Part shown: positions 43,711-55,105 of the stretch, piece by piece
Numbering within the stretch: the stretch's first letter is position 1
Layout of the letters: the number at the start of each line of letters is the position of its first letter
NCBI RefSeq assembly: GCF_020379485.1
Contig: NC_063436.1
Location: 29,510,423 to 29,574,422, forward strand
Length of the DNA: 64,000 nucleotides
Source of the DNA: Brassica napus
Taxonomy: Eukaryota; Streptophyta; Magnoliopsida; Brassicales; Brassicaceae
Direction: 5' to 3'
Notes under the pieces: model-generated
Seen by the model: only the letters and a program-made list of their open reading frames with translations
What the model was told of the DNA's origin: nothing
The model's database searches: none
Program-made: the position numbers and the translations under genes

Positions 43711-45787
43711 CTCTGAGTGAATGAAAATAAGGAATTGTGGTTTGGAATGAAAATAAAGATAGGGTTTGGAATATATGAAGTAGAAGATAAGGAATATGGG
43801 GTTTGGGGTTTGGGGTTTTGGATTTTAGGGATTTAAACGGAATACTCGTTAATTCCTCGTATGTTAACGTCGAACTTACGACGAATTCGTCGTAAATACC
43901 ACGTAGGAGAGATTCCTCGTAAATACCACGTAAAGTAAATGATGAACGCGGCCCACTTTAATTCCACGTAAGACAGAATCGTCGTAAACACCTCGTAACC
44001 AAAATCGTCGTAAACACCTCGTACCGTAAAAATTAGAAAAAAAAAAAGAAAAAAAAAATATACTGGATTTACATGTGGCAAGACTTCCAGCAATTATATT
44101 ACTTAAGTCTCACCAACATAAATTCCAATATCTTCTTCTCTTCCTTTTTCTCAAATTTTTATAATTTGAATAAGATTGGATTTGAGAGTATGAAGTTAGA
44201 TAGGGTGTGATTTGGGAGTTTGGGTGTGGGTTGAGAAGGAGAGTTACGGGTATATTTATAGGGAAGCTTTCCTCGGTAATTCCACGTAAGCAAAATCATC
44301 GTAACGTCCTCGTACCTAAAAAACACGGACCTTTGTAATTCCTCGTAACTTCCTCGTATAATAAAACGCAGGCCTTTGTAATCTCTCGCTGTTTCGTCGT
44401 AAAAAAAAACACGGGCCTCTGTAATTCGTCGTAAAATTACGAGGAATTTGCGACAGAATGTAGTCTTATATATACACCCCGAGCGCTCACTCTTTCTTTC
44501 CTCTCTACTTCCTCTCCACTTCCTCCCTGTTTCATTGCAATGGCAAGCCTCTCTAATTCCTCTCTAATTTGGTTAGTTTAGGTAGATTAGGTGGTTAGTA
44601 TAGGGAATTTAGATAAGTTTACGGATCTTATGTTATTTAGTGTTGATTAGGTGGATAATGTTGGAAAATATACTGTTGACGGAAATTTAAAAAATTAAAT
44701 TTTTTTCTCAGGTTCGAAAAGGTAGACTTACTGCCCATTACAGAGAGATGTTCGGTGAGCCGGGTAGTCACCAACCGACGACTCACATGCCGAGGCGGAT
44801 GTAACGGCGAGGAGTGATGAATTCTACCGGGCGATTAACGACCCTTAGTTCTTTTTAATTTCGGTTCTTGTATTATGAATTTAAAACTTATTTATATATA
44901 AAATATTTTGGTTTTGATTTTTTTAGAATTTTAATTTTATTAATAATTTTAATAATTTAAATTATTTTTTTAATTATAATTTTTTTTATTTCTGTAAAAT
45001 AACGAAACGAAGTAAATTCATAGCTATTTTGCGACTTTTTTACGTGGAAGCTTAACGAGGTTTTTACGAGGAAATGTTTACAAGGAAATGACGTGGAAAA
45101 TTCACGTGGTCTTTACGAGGAAAGCTATCAAGGTATTTACGTTTACTTTACGAGTATTTACTTTCGAGTTATTTACGTGGCTTTAACGAGGAATGGCTTT
45201 CGAGGTATTTACGAGGAAATTTAGCGACGTCCTTACGTGGAAGCTTTACGTGGTCTTTACGACGAAATATTCTTCTTCGCTTTTACGACGAAATTATTTC
45301 CTCGCTACGTTACGACGAATTAGCGAGGATATATGCGTTACGACAAACGTATAACGACGAAATAGGTTTCCTCGCTAATTTCTCGTAACACTGCTTTTAC
45401 GACGAAGTCACGAGGAAAATTGCCCTCGTAAAACTTGTGTTTTCTTGTAGTGTTTGTTTTTAAATCGTTTTATATAACGCATTGAAATCTGTAGAAGTAT
45501 GTTCTTTGAAATAGTTTAAATTCATTTGAAATAATTTTCAAATGGTTGGAGAAGATTCCTAATTAACAAACATTCAAATAACAAATAATCAAAGTTTCCC
45601 TCCTTATTTCTCTATCATCTCTGCAACTCTCGTGATTCTCATTTATTTCCTTTCCCCATCTGTTCATCGTTCCCTGTTCCCACCATTATCAATGTCAACC
45701 CAACCTCGGTCCCTCCAGCCACCAAACCTTCTTCCTTTTTAAATCTCCTCTCCTATCTCAAACCTCAAAACCCATGATTTGAAATCA

Positions 45788-47097
45788 ATGGAAGGCCATG
45801 GACGACACTCGCGGAGGAGAAAGGGAGATGGTTGCATAGTCGTCCAGTGTTACACGCCTAGGAGGGTCGTGTCTCGGTTGCTTTCTGGCCTCCGAAGTTC
45901 CAAAGGAAAGAGAGTGGTACAAGATGAAGAAGATAATATTGGAGGGCACCATTTGGCTTCCTTGAGGTGTTCAACTAAACGCATCAACGATAGTAAGCCG
46001 TTGGATGAGAAGCCAGAGACTCCTAGATTTGGTGAGAACTTTGTATTTTCTCCTTTCCTACAGTTTGAAATGGCTTAATGTTCTATGATAAGTTGATGAT
46101 AGTAAATTACACAAATATGTTTATGAAGTATTATTACTCATACAAAATAAGTTACAATCTTCATTAGTTTATATTATGAACAATCTAACCTAATTTTCTA
46201 AACCATATAAAATATTATATTAAAAATATTAACCTTTGAATCTTAAATATTCTTCTCAATTCTTCTAGATTCATCTAATTAACCATAACATTAAGCAGTA
46301 GGATTGTCTTAAGAACTTACATCATAATTTATGAAGTTTTATTTATCATTGTGCAGAATCACAAAGCAGAGAAACACCTTTGGAAATGGGGATAGGCTCT
46401 TTCTTGCTGTATCTTGTTGTTGCAAGTAAAACTGAGCTAGACAAAATGACAAACCTGAGAACGCAAATGGAGACGCTTCTTCTAAACGCCAAAGAAGAAT
46501 TGCACAAGAATGATGCATATCCAAAAGAGACAAGGGGTAACCAGTTTTCTCCTCAAGTCATTTCGGATCTGGCTTCATCCATTTTCGCAGGGTCATCAAC
46601 AAGTGGTCTTCAAGAGGAGAACTCTGAACATGAGGTCTCAAAACCAGAGGATAGACATACAAAGGATCAGATACAAAGGCAACACAAACTTAAAGTATCA
46701 CACAAACCACCTTTTTATCTTTTTTATATTGGCTATGAACAGGCTCTTGATGTGACTCAAACTATTATTTTTTGGGTGTTTGTAGGACAACGAGAACCAT
46801 GTACCAGAGATGGTGACAGATGAAAGATATGGAGTCTGTCCGTATGAACTTGAGAAGAAGCTGCATGAACTACTAGAGGCAAGGCAACAAGATGAGTTAC
46901 TAAAGCTAGAGACTGCTCTGAGTCGTGTTGAGCGCAGACTACAGGAGAAAGAAACCGAGGTTTCATGGTGGAAAGACGCAGCCCGTCTGCTTGCTCAGCG
47001 TGTTCCTGAATCTTCTCGAGCTGGACTAGAATGGTGCAACTCGGAATCTTCTTCCATAACATGTTCGGAAGACTCTGGTCCAGTTTCACCTAGATGA
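45788..47097 (+). CDS. POLAR: POLAR-like coiled-coil protein
   Basis: Three exons with good borders: 45788-46031, 46357-46694, 46786-47097, giving 297 residues. The start at 45788 reads MEGHGRHSRRRKGDGCIVVQ and is the first ATG in frame. Exon 2 has a hydrophobic stretch (GSFLLYLVVASKTELDK). Exon 3 encodes a coiled coil (YELEKKLHELLEARQQDELL, ALSRVERRLQEKETEVSWWK). No enzyme domain is visible. Its place directly after WRKY18 matches At4g31805, POLAR, which marks and acts in asymmetric divisions of the stomatal lineage. I assign it mainly by position and general protein type, so the name is less certain than the gene model. Confidence 0.72.
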
Positions 47098-47449
47098 TTT
47101 TCTATAAGAGAAAATGTCTAGCTTTGCTGTTACAGCTTTAGTGTTTGTGTGAAGTTTGCTTACTGTCTCTGTTCCGTACATGTCATACATACCACTTAAA
47201 ATCACTATCCGAGGTAGTATAATTGCAATGTATCTCTATCCAATCAAAGCTCCTTTATAAATTCTACACTGCATTTTAAAAATTATAATGGTTCTCTCTC
47301 ACAGAAGAATAAACAAAAACTATCACAACACAGTTACAAACTTGGGTCACTCCTAATTAAGAAGATAGAGGTTGACAGAAAAGGATATTGCAGGGATCTC
47401 ATTTGAGTGGTGTTGACTGGTAAAAAATCTTTATTGCAGGCAATGACTC
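47098..47449. other. POLAR-like gene 3' flank, no gene
   Basis: 3' UTR and intergenic DNA. No exon seen. NPY1-type and other genes expected here from Arabidopsis (At4g31820-31830, recalled) are absent. Confidence 0.5.
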
Positions 47450-48632
47450 CTACTCTGATTACTAAAATGAGCTTTGATTGGAAAATTTTCATTTATATAG
47501 AGAACTATTGTTGATTTGAGATTGTGACTTAAAAAATGAGATAAAAATAATTTTTATGGATAGATAAATATTCTTTTAAAAAATTTCTCCAATAGGTTGC
47601 ATTTTTAAAATAAGTAATAACTTTTACAAAAATTGCTATTTATCTAAAAATAAGCAGGTTACTATTTTAGATTTGGGTTTATGAATTAGAAATTATGATA
47701 ACAAGAATATTTGTTGATAGTTGAGTGTTCTTTAAGAACTTTTCATTAATATGTTGCATTTTCAATTTTTTTTCTTCAAAACTTGCTATTTTGGAAAGTT
47801 TTTTTTATAGAGAATTATTTTAGATTTGGATTATGACATAGAAATTAGGATAACAAGAACATTTTTTTGATAGATGAGTATTCTTTCAAAAAAATTCATC
47901 AATAGATTGCATTTTTTAAAAATTTCTTACAAAACCTGTTTATTTTGGAAATTTTTCATTTTTATAGAGAACTATTTTAGATTTGGTATTGTGACTTAGA
48001 AATTAAGATAACAAGATTTTTTATTATTAATAGATGAGTATTAAAATATCATCAATATGTTGCATTTTTAAAATACTTTTTACAAAAACTGGTGTTTTTG
48101 GAAAGTTTTCTTTTTAAAAACACCAGTTTTTGTAAAAAAGTATTTTAAAAATGCAACATATTGATGATATTTTAATACTGATCTATTAATAAAAAAAAAT
48201 ATTGTTATCCTAATTTCTAAGTTAAAATCTTGTTATTCTGTTCATATTTTTTAAGAAAACTATTGTAGATTTGGGACTGTGACTTAATAATTATGATAAT
48301 AAAGAATTTTTGTTTATAGATGAGTATTCTTTCAGAATTTTTCATCAATAGGTTGCATTTTTAAAATATTTTTTTTCAAAAACTGCTATTTTTGGAAAGT
48401 TTTTTTTTTAAATTGAACTATTTTATATTTGGAATTGTGACTTAAAAATTATGATAATAAGAAAATTTGTTGATAGATGAGGATTCTTTCAGATTTTTTT
48501 ATCAATATGTTGTATTTTTTAATATTTTTTTACAAAAACTATTGTTTTTGAAAAGTTTTCATTTTTATAGAATTTTTTTTGTAGATTTGAGATTGTAACT
48601 TCGAAATTAAGATAACAAGAATTTTGTTGATA
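47450..48632. repeat. About 156-bp tandem repeat array
   Basis: The motif AGATTTG(G)-ATTGTGACTTA, AAATTA-GATAACAAGAA, TTGATAGATGAGTATTCTTT, ATCAATATGTTGCATTTT, ACAAAAACTG-TATTTTTGGA recurs. The gTGACTT landmark lies near 47524, 47680, 47834, 47991, 48279, 48437 and 48593, so the period is about 153-158 bp with one gap where the array is inverted. The copies are divergent. The array resumes after the Helitron at 49522-49560. Confidence 0.8.
48000..48220. repeat. Palindrome (fold-back) inside the tandem array
   Basis: The core arms 48038-48099 and 48116-48179 are nearly perfect inverted copies around a 16-nt loop, and lower-identity pairing extends to about 48000 and 48220. One array unit is thus present head-to-head with its neighbour. 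Confidence 0.88.
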
Positions 48633-49521
48633 TCACTTATATATTAAAAAAGAATCATTACAATATTTGAGGTAACCACGTCTCATCACCATAATGATTT
48701 TTAGAATCTTTAGAGAAATAGGTTTGTCCATTTAAATATATAATAATTTTTTTTATTAAACTAACCATAAATTAATTATCAATGTTTTTAATTCTTTCCT
48801 TAAATAAAAATTACAGAATTACCTAAATAATCACATTAACCATATAATAAAATTTTAGACTTTTTCGTATATGTTATATTTTGAACTTTCTAAAAAGTCT
48901 CACATTGAAATTTTTAAGATCCATGATTTGATTTTTTTTATGACAAGATACAAATTATTACAAAATCATGTAAGTAGAAAATCTCATATATATTAATATC
49001 TTTTAATTAAACTATATACCATAGAAAATACATAATAATTTTAATTTTGAAATTTGCTTTGAACAATTTTTTTGATAAAATCTTTGAACAAATACTGATA
49101 ACTTAATATTTAAAATTTAAAATTTGGATTGAATGTTTATAAAAATTATAAATTACTATAACTTTCAAAAACATTGCACAATAAAAATTTGTTTTCAGCG
49201 ATTTAAATTTTTTGTTATAAAAAGATACAACTAAGTAGAATGCATCATTTAAAAATATTTCAATATTAAAAATATACTACTTATCTATGTAAATTTAATT
49301 ATATAAAATAGAAAAAAAAAGAGATTATATGGATTAATAAAATTTATTTACCTATTTACACAAATTTAATTTTTTTTTGGGTCAACTACACAAATTTAAT
49401 TATATACATAATAGTTATGCCTTTTTCATTATCCAATATATATATATATATAAACATACAATATATAAAATAATTTATATATACAATGTTCATCTAGCGC
49501 AAGGCGCGGATCTTAATCTAG
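48633..49521 (+). mobile_element. Short non-autonomous Helitron
   Basis: 889 bp. The 5' end TCACTTATATATTAAAAAAG follows A (48632). The 3' end has a small GCGC-AAG-GCGC hairpin (49497-49507), then GGATCTTAATCTAG and T (49522). It interrupts the ~156-bp array, whose sequence continues on the other side. AT-rich, no coding sequence. Confidence 0.85.
49357..49400 (-). repeat. Micro-insertion inside the Helitron: 14-bp duplication around T8-GGGTCAAC
   Basis: TACACAAATTTAAT at 49357-49370 and 49387-49400 encloses TTTTTTTTGGGTCAAC (16 bp). On the minus strand the insert is GTTGACCC plus an A-run, so it is the tail-only type in the opposite orientation. Confidence 0.72.
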
Positions 49522-50041
49522 TATGAATGTTTTTCATAATTTTTCATGTTGCATTTTTTAAATGTTTGGATTTTCAACATCAAGGCCCAAACTTTTAAAC
49601 TTTTAGATGTTTAAAAATGTCTTTCATTCATTTTCCAACTTTTAGCCTAGGTTGAATGGAAACAGAAACGAATACGCAGAAACGTTTCGTGGAAACATGA
49701 TTTTTGATTATTATTTTTTTGTTTTGGAAGCGTTTTAGAAACGTCTATAAATAAATAAATAAATATATAAATAGTTTAACTAAAATAAAAATCATAACAA
49801 CAAGTCATAACTAATTGAAAATTTCTAGTGTTTCCAAAATAAAAACGCAAATTTTTACTAAGTTTTCAAATTGAGATTTTTAAAAAAATGAGTTTCCAGT
49901 GCGTTTTTGCGAGTTTTCAATTGTGAAACGGACCTTCAACCGAGTTTGCAATTATAGCATCTTTCCAATTAAAACTTTTGTTTTTATTTAAGTTTTTTTT
50001 AATAGCAAACAAAAAGGTAAAAACAGAAACAGCTAGCTTGA
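49522..50041. other. Gene-free stretch upstream of ENODL15
   Basis: Remainder of the ~156-bp array, then AT-rich DNA with possible MITE-like ends (GGTTGAATGG near 49650 and CCTTCAACC near 49935) that I could not confirm by a target duplication. Confidence 0.4.
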
Positions 50042-50049
50042 CCAGTTTT

Positions 50050-50219
50050 CAGTGGCGGACGCAGGTGATGAAGAATGGGTTCAGGTGCCCCCAACTAAAT
50101 TTTATTTTCCTGCAGTAATTACTTTTAATTTAAAAAATGCTCCATAATCCTACAACTAGACGTAATAATGAAATAAAATGTTGTAATCCCATCTAATAAT
50201 GACTCTGCATCTGCCCCTG
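50050..50219. mobile_element. Ac-type hAT MITE in the ENODL15 promoter
   Basis: 170 bp. Ends CAGTGGCGGACGCAG and CTGCATCTGCCCCTG are inverted copies with three mismatches in 15. An exact 8-bp duplication CCAGTTTT flanks it (50042-50049 and 50220-50227). It lies about 250 bp upstream of the ENODL15 start. Confidence 0.85.
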
Positions 50220-50470
50220 CCAGTTTTCCAGGGGACCACCATGTCTTGACTCTTTCCTATTATCCTTTACCAACGGGCAACGGCTATTTCAACGTTTCTT
50301 TATTTTTTTATTATTATTTTTTCAATAAACTTCAACGGCTACTAGTAAAGTCTCTCTTGATTTATAAAAACCACACAAGATCCTCCGAGGCTCTTCATCT
50401 CCAACTCATTCATCACACTCACACTAATACTTGTGAGGTGTTACATTCAGTACAACAATATTTGCTAGCT

Positions 50471-51070
50471 ATGGCTTCTTATTCTTCTCTTCAGGTCACT
50501 ATCCTCCTCTGCATTTTCTCCTTGTCCGTAAATGCCAATGAGGTTACAGTCGGTGGAAAAACCGGTGACTGGAAGATCCCTTCTTCCTCTTCTTTCTCTT
50601 TCAACGAATGGGCTGACAAGTCTCGTTTCCTTCTCGGCGACTATCTCGGTATAACTTCAACTCCTCATTTCTTTTTTTACATAATCATTGATACAACTCT
50701 GTTTCTGACATTGTAACATGTTGTTATTCCAGTATTCAGCTACGAACCCGGTAAAGACTCAGTTCTACAAGTGACGAGAGTGGCTTACGAGAAATGCAAC
50801 ACCACGAGCCCCAAAGCCAGCTACACAGATGGGAACACCAAGGTGAAGCTAGACCAACCCGGTCCGGTCTACTTTATCAGTGGAACAGAGGGTCACTGTA
50901 AAAAGGGGCAGAAGCTTCGCCTTGTCGTCTTCATTCCTCATAGCTCTGCTTTCTCTCCGGCTCCTTCACCGTCCGACGGTCCCGCCGTTGCTCCTACTAG
51001 TGGTGCTGCTAAGCTCACCAGCTTCTTTGGTGTCGTTGGCCTTGTTCTTGGATTCTGGGCCTTCTTCTGA
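50471..51070 (+). CDS. ENODL15: Early nodulin-like protein (phytocyanin family), ENODL15 type
   Basis: Two exons, 50471-50648 and 50733-51070, joined in phase 1 (DYL-VFSYEPG), 171 residues. Signal peptide at about 1-22 (VTILLCIFSLSVNA), then a plastocyanin-like domain (NEVTVGG, WKIPSS, FNEWADKSRFLLGDYLVF, CNTTSPKASYTDGNT, GHCKKGQKLRLVV). The two Cys that pair are kept, but the usual copper His after the VFSY strand is replaced (GKDSVLQV), as in early nodulin-like proteins that do not bind copper. A short Pro/Ser/Ala segment (SPAPSPSDGPAVAP) is an arabinogalactan-type region. The hydrophobic C-terminus is a GPI-anchor signal. It acts at the plasma membrane outer face; in Arabidopsis ENODL11-15 affect pollen tube reception. 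A TATAAAA lies at 50363. Confidence 0.92.
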
Positions 51071-51073
51071 GAG

Positions 51074-51121
51074 AAACTTTAATCTGAATTAGTTACAAAA
51101 AAAAAAAAACTTTAATCTGAA
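51074..51121 (+). repeat. Micro-insertion just after the ENODL15 stop
   Basis: AAACTTTAATCTGAA at 51074-51088 and 51107-51121 encloses TTAGTTAC plus ten A (18 bp). It begins 4 bp after the stop codon, so it is in the 3' UTR. Confidence 0.8.
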
Positions 51122-51342
51122 ACTATATTCTATTTATTAATTTTTCGAACATGAAAGAGAGAGATCTTTTTTTTTTTTTTTTTTGAATTGAATGTTAAAT
51201 TTAATTCAAAAGAAAAAACCTTGTTACAACTAAGTGTGTCCTTTTTTAGTTTTCTATACACATTTGGGAATTAAAATAAAAAGAAACTCTTTCTTCAACT
51301 GCTTCTACCTCCTCCACCATTTCAACTTTCTCAATTCTACCT

Positions 51343-51438
51343 AGCTCTCACTCCTACTAGGCAGCCAGCTCTCACTCCTACTGGATTTCCAGCTCTCACT
51401 CCTACTGGTTAGCCAGCTCTCACTCCTACTGGGTAGCT
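51343..51438 (-). repeat. 24-bp tandem repeat, four copies, in LINE B 3' UTR
   Basis: AGCTCTCACTCCTACT recurs at 51343, 51367, 51391 and 51415 with an exact 24-bp period, the remaining 8 bp of each unit varying. It lies between the ORF2 stop (51456-51458) and the poly(A) tail. Confidence 0.95.
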
Positions 51439-51455
51439 AAATTCTCACTGCAGTC

Positions 51456-54400
51456 CTATCTTGTAGAAAACCAAAATTGCATCCCATTTCCAATTACTTT
51501 ATCTCCCTTTCTCTGTATCAATGTGAGCTTGTTCCTCATATTTTTATCAAGCAGTTTAATCAAAAGTTCTGCAGGCGCACTAGCCTCCCCATGCCTTCGT
51601 CTATTACGCTCTCGCCATAACATATAGACCGTAGCTTGAAACATATATTTTACAAGGAAACTCTGCATCTTACATCCCATTGAGCCTCTTAGCAGTCTTT
51701 TTATCTCCTCCCATCTCACTGTAAATTTCCCCCTCAAGATACCCTTCATTAGAGCTTCCCATACCCTGGTAGAGTAACTGCATTCGAAGAATAAATGTTC
51801 AAGAGTTTCCAATGGCGCATTACACAAGATACAATCCTCCCTTGCACTACACTGCCAAGCTCTCATTCTGTCCCCCGTTGCAAGTCTCCTCCTCATAGCC
51901 ATCCATAAGATAAATGAGTATTTAGGGGTTGAGTACTTAAACCACACAATATCTGCCCAGTCAATAAGGATCTTCCTCTCTCTAGTAAACTCCCAAGTTT
52001 CTGTAGAGGAGAAACTTCTCTTGCATACCCCCTTACCATTTAGCCATAGCGAAACATCCTCATCATCACCTCTATTACCTCGACTTTTTTCAATTTCTTC
52101 CTCCACTTTGTTTAGGAGCAAAACCCGATGATACCGTCTTCTATGTTTCCAACTTTCCTCCACTGTCGCATTTAGCATACGCCCATATCAATACGACTAC
52201 CATCACTCAGTAGCTCCTGCAAACAACCCAAAGAGGACCAATGTTCGAACCAGAAAGAAGCCTTCTTCCCATTCCTTACTTCCACTCTGTACATTTGCTT
52301 TGCCAAGTCCCTGCACTTTAAAATCTTCTTCCACATCCAGAAGCCTGTTTGTGTAGCTTCCTTTACCATCCAGAACGAGCTTTTGCGTATCAAGTATATC
52401 TTTACCCAGTTTACCCACATCGAGTTTGAGGAAAGTATTCTCCAAATTAGCTTCAAGCAACTGACAGTATTAGTTTCTTTCAGTCTACGTAATCCCAACC
52501 CTCCTTCTTTCTTCGTGCTACAGATATCAACCCACGACACTTTTGCTTTTTTGTTATTCAACTCTGGACCCGACCACAAAAAAGCAGAGCATAGCCTCTC
52601 GATTTCCTTAATGCAACCACTAGGGAGTCGAAACGCAGCCATCCAGAAATTTGCAAGACTTGTAATAACTGATTTAATCAGTTGGAGCCTTCCTGCATAA
52701 GAAAGGAACCTTCCAGTCCACGATCCAATTCTCTTCCTAATCTTCTCAATCAAAGGCATGTAATCTAGCACCGTCATATTCTTAGTTAAGAGAGGAAGGC
52801 CTAGATAACGCACCGGTAAACTTCCTGACTCAAACGGGAAATGACTGAGGATCTCTTCTTGCTTCTGACTTGAGACTCCTGCCAGGAACAGAGTTGATTT
52901 CTCCATACTGATCCGAAGCCCCGACATTTTATCAAAAGAATCAAAAACTCTCAGAATCTCCTCAATAGACTTCTTTGTTCCATCCGCAAAGATCATTAAA
53001 TCATCAGCAAAACATAGATGAGTCAGATCTATGTTCTTACACTTCGGATGAAACCCCATTCTTCCTTGCCTCGCTGCTTCATCAATCATTTTTGACAAAA
53101 CATTCATGCAAATCACAAATAGATACGGAGATAACGAGCACCCCTGTCGCAGCCCCCGCTTACTCTGAAAATAGCCCGCTAGTTCCCCATTTACTTGAAC
53201 AGAGAAGGATGCGGTGGTAATACAAAGTGAGATCCAGTGAATAAACCTTTCCGGGAGCCCCATTGCCTTCAGAGTGTTGATTAAAAAAGGCCATTGTACC
53301 GAATCGAAAGCCTTGGAAATGTCTATCTGCATTGCACAACGAGGAGAGACTGTGTCTTTATGATAGTCCTTCACTATCTCCGTCGCCAATAATACATTTT
53401 CCATTAGTAACCTCTCCTTGATAAACGCAGATTGGTTCCAAGTTATACATTTAGGCAGAATCAGCTTCAGTCTATTTGCCAATATCTTCGAAATCAATTT
53501 GTATAGAACATTACAGCATGAGATAGGCCTATAGTCTTTCATTACCTTAGCCTCTTGCTTCTTCGGAACCAGAGTCAAGATAGTTGAATATAATCCTTTT
53601 GGCAAGAATCCTTTGAGGAAGAAGGATTGCACCGCCACAGTGACGTCATCTCCAATCACAGCCCACGATTCTTTGAAAAATTCCATCGTGTATCCATCTG
53701 GCCCCGGGGCTTTACCCCCAGGCATCTTGAATAACACTCCTTTAATCTCCTCCTTAGAAACTTCCCTCATCAATTTCTCACAATCTATACCACTGCATTG
53801 GAACCCCACTAACTCTCTGATTCTCTCAACTGTCGACCCCTCAAACTCTTGAGGCTGCGCAGACATAAACGCTTCAAAAAAAGATACTGCTTCTACTTTG
53901 ATCTCCTCTTTTGTTGTAACTATTCTCCCATCAGAACATTTAATTTCGTGAATAGAGTTGCGAACCTCCCTTATTTTTGCTGCATTGTGAAAGACTCTAT
54001 TATTCCCGTCTCCTACATCTAGCCAGAATAACTTCGCCTTTTGTTTCAGGTACTCTTCCTCCAACTCTGCTAATCTCTGCCATATGTTATAAGCCTTCCC
54101 TTCCTCTTTTATGTTCACTGTGTCAGGATGTTCTAGAGTAATCTGCTGCCTCTCACACAGATAACTATAGGCCTCCTTTGTTCTCTTCGATAAATCCCCC
54201 AGCTTCAACTTACTTAACGACCTCAGCGGCTGTTTTAGAAGCTTTAATCTTTTAGTCAGACGAAACATCGCAGTGGTTGAGTGGAATAGCACCTCCTGAT
54301 CTTTCCAAAAATCTTCTATCAGGGGAAGAAACTCCGGCATCTTTGCTATAGCATTTGTAAACTTAAAAGGGTTACGTTTCCTCTCTTCCTCATCCTCAAA

Positions 54401-55105
54401 GTGGATTCTACACCTTAAGTGATCTGAACAACCCCCCGCTTCAAACACACTGTATGCTTTCTTCCCATGAAGCCAATCCTCATTGATTAAGACTCTGTCT
54501 AACTTCTTGCATATCAGCCCATCCTCTCTTTTGTTACACCACGTCAGTAAAGGACCTTGGAATCCCATATCTGTAAATCTGCATAAATTTGCCACCTCCT
54601 GGAATTCTCTCATCCCAACAGGTTGTCTTGCTAGATTTTCAAATCCTGAATGCTCATTATCTTCTAAAATTTCATTGTAGTCACCCATTATCATCCACTT
54701 CTTATTCTTGAACATAGGAGCCTCATAATGACTTTTTACTTCCTCCCATAGCCTTTTCCTCTCTTCCACCGTGTTTTGAGCATAAACAAAAGAACATAGA
54801 AACTCTTCCGATTCTCCCGGCAACAAAATAGAACAAGTGATTAACTGGTCGCTTTTGTAGACCGGGGTCAATCTAACCGACTGCTTCCATACCACCCATA
54901 ACCTCCCTAGCCTATTATACTCATAATTCGCCATAAACTCCCAATCTTGAAATACACTAGAGACAATCTTCATAGCTTTATTTTCCTTCACCCTTGTTTC
55001 AATCAGACATCCAAACAAAAACTTATTATTCCTCACCCAACTTCGAACCACATCATGTTTAGTTGTTTGATTGAACCCCCTTATATTCCAAAAGAACCCC
55101 ACCAT
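51456..55105 (-). pseudogene. LINE B ORF2: endonuclease and reverse transcriptase, one frameshift
   Basis: The start ATG at 55105 overlaps the ORF1 stop by one base (TGATG). The endonuclease has FFWNIRGFNQTTKHDVVRSW, GDYNEIL and a SDHL motif. The reverse transcriptase has YRPISCCNVLYKLISKIL, MQIDISKAFDSVQW, RQGCSLSPYLF and FADD (53011-53000). The 977-residue frame ends at 52172. The product continues in another frame from about 52178 (MLNATVEESWK) through a zf-RVT segment (CILCNAPLETLEHLFFEC) to a stop at 51456. A single-base indel near 52180 explains the break. No RNase H follows. Confidence 0.9.

Larger units (their letters stand above)
42244..45452. mobile_element. CACTA (En/Spm) transposon, non-autonomous
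   Basis: 3.2 kb with perfect 14-bp inverted ends CACTACAAGAAAAC and GTTTTCTTGTAGTG, flanked by TTT on both sides (3-bp duplication typical of CACTA). Both ends are packed with short subterminal motifs (TTACGACGAA, CCTCGTAA and inverses), the presumed transposase binding sites. It carries a DUF4216-type fragment and a 3-copy internal repeat but no complete transposase. It lies between WRKY18 and the POLAR-like gene. Confidence 0.92.

Noticed and set aside
45779..45787. Earlier start for the POLAR-like gene
   Set aside because: The extension starts at a TTG. The first ATG in frame is 45788.
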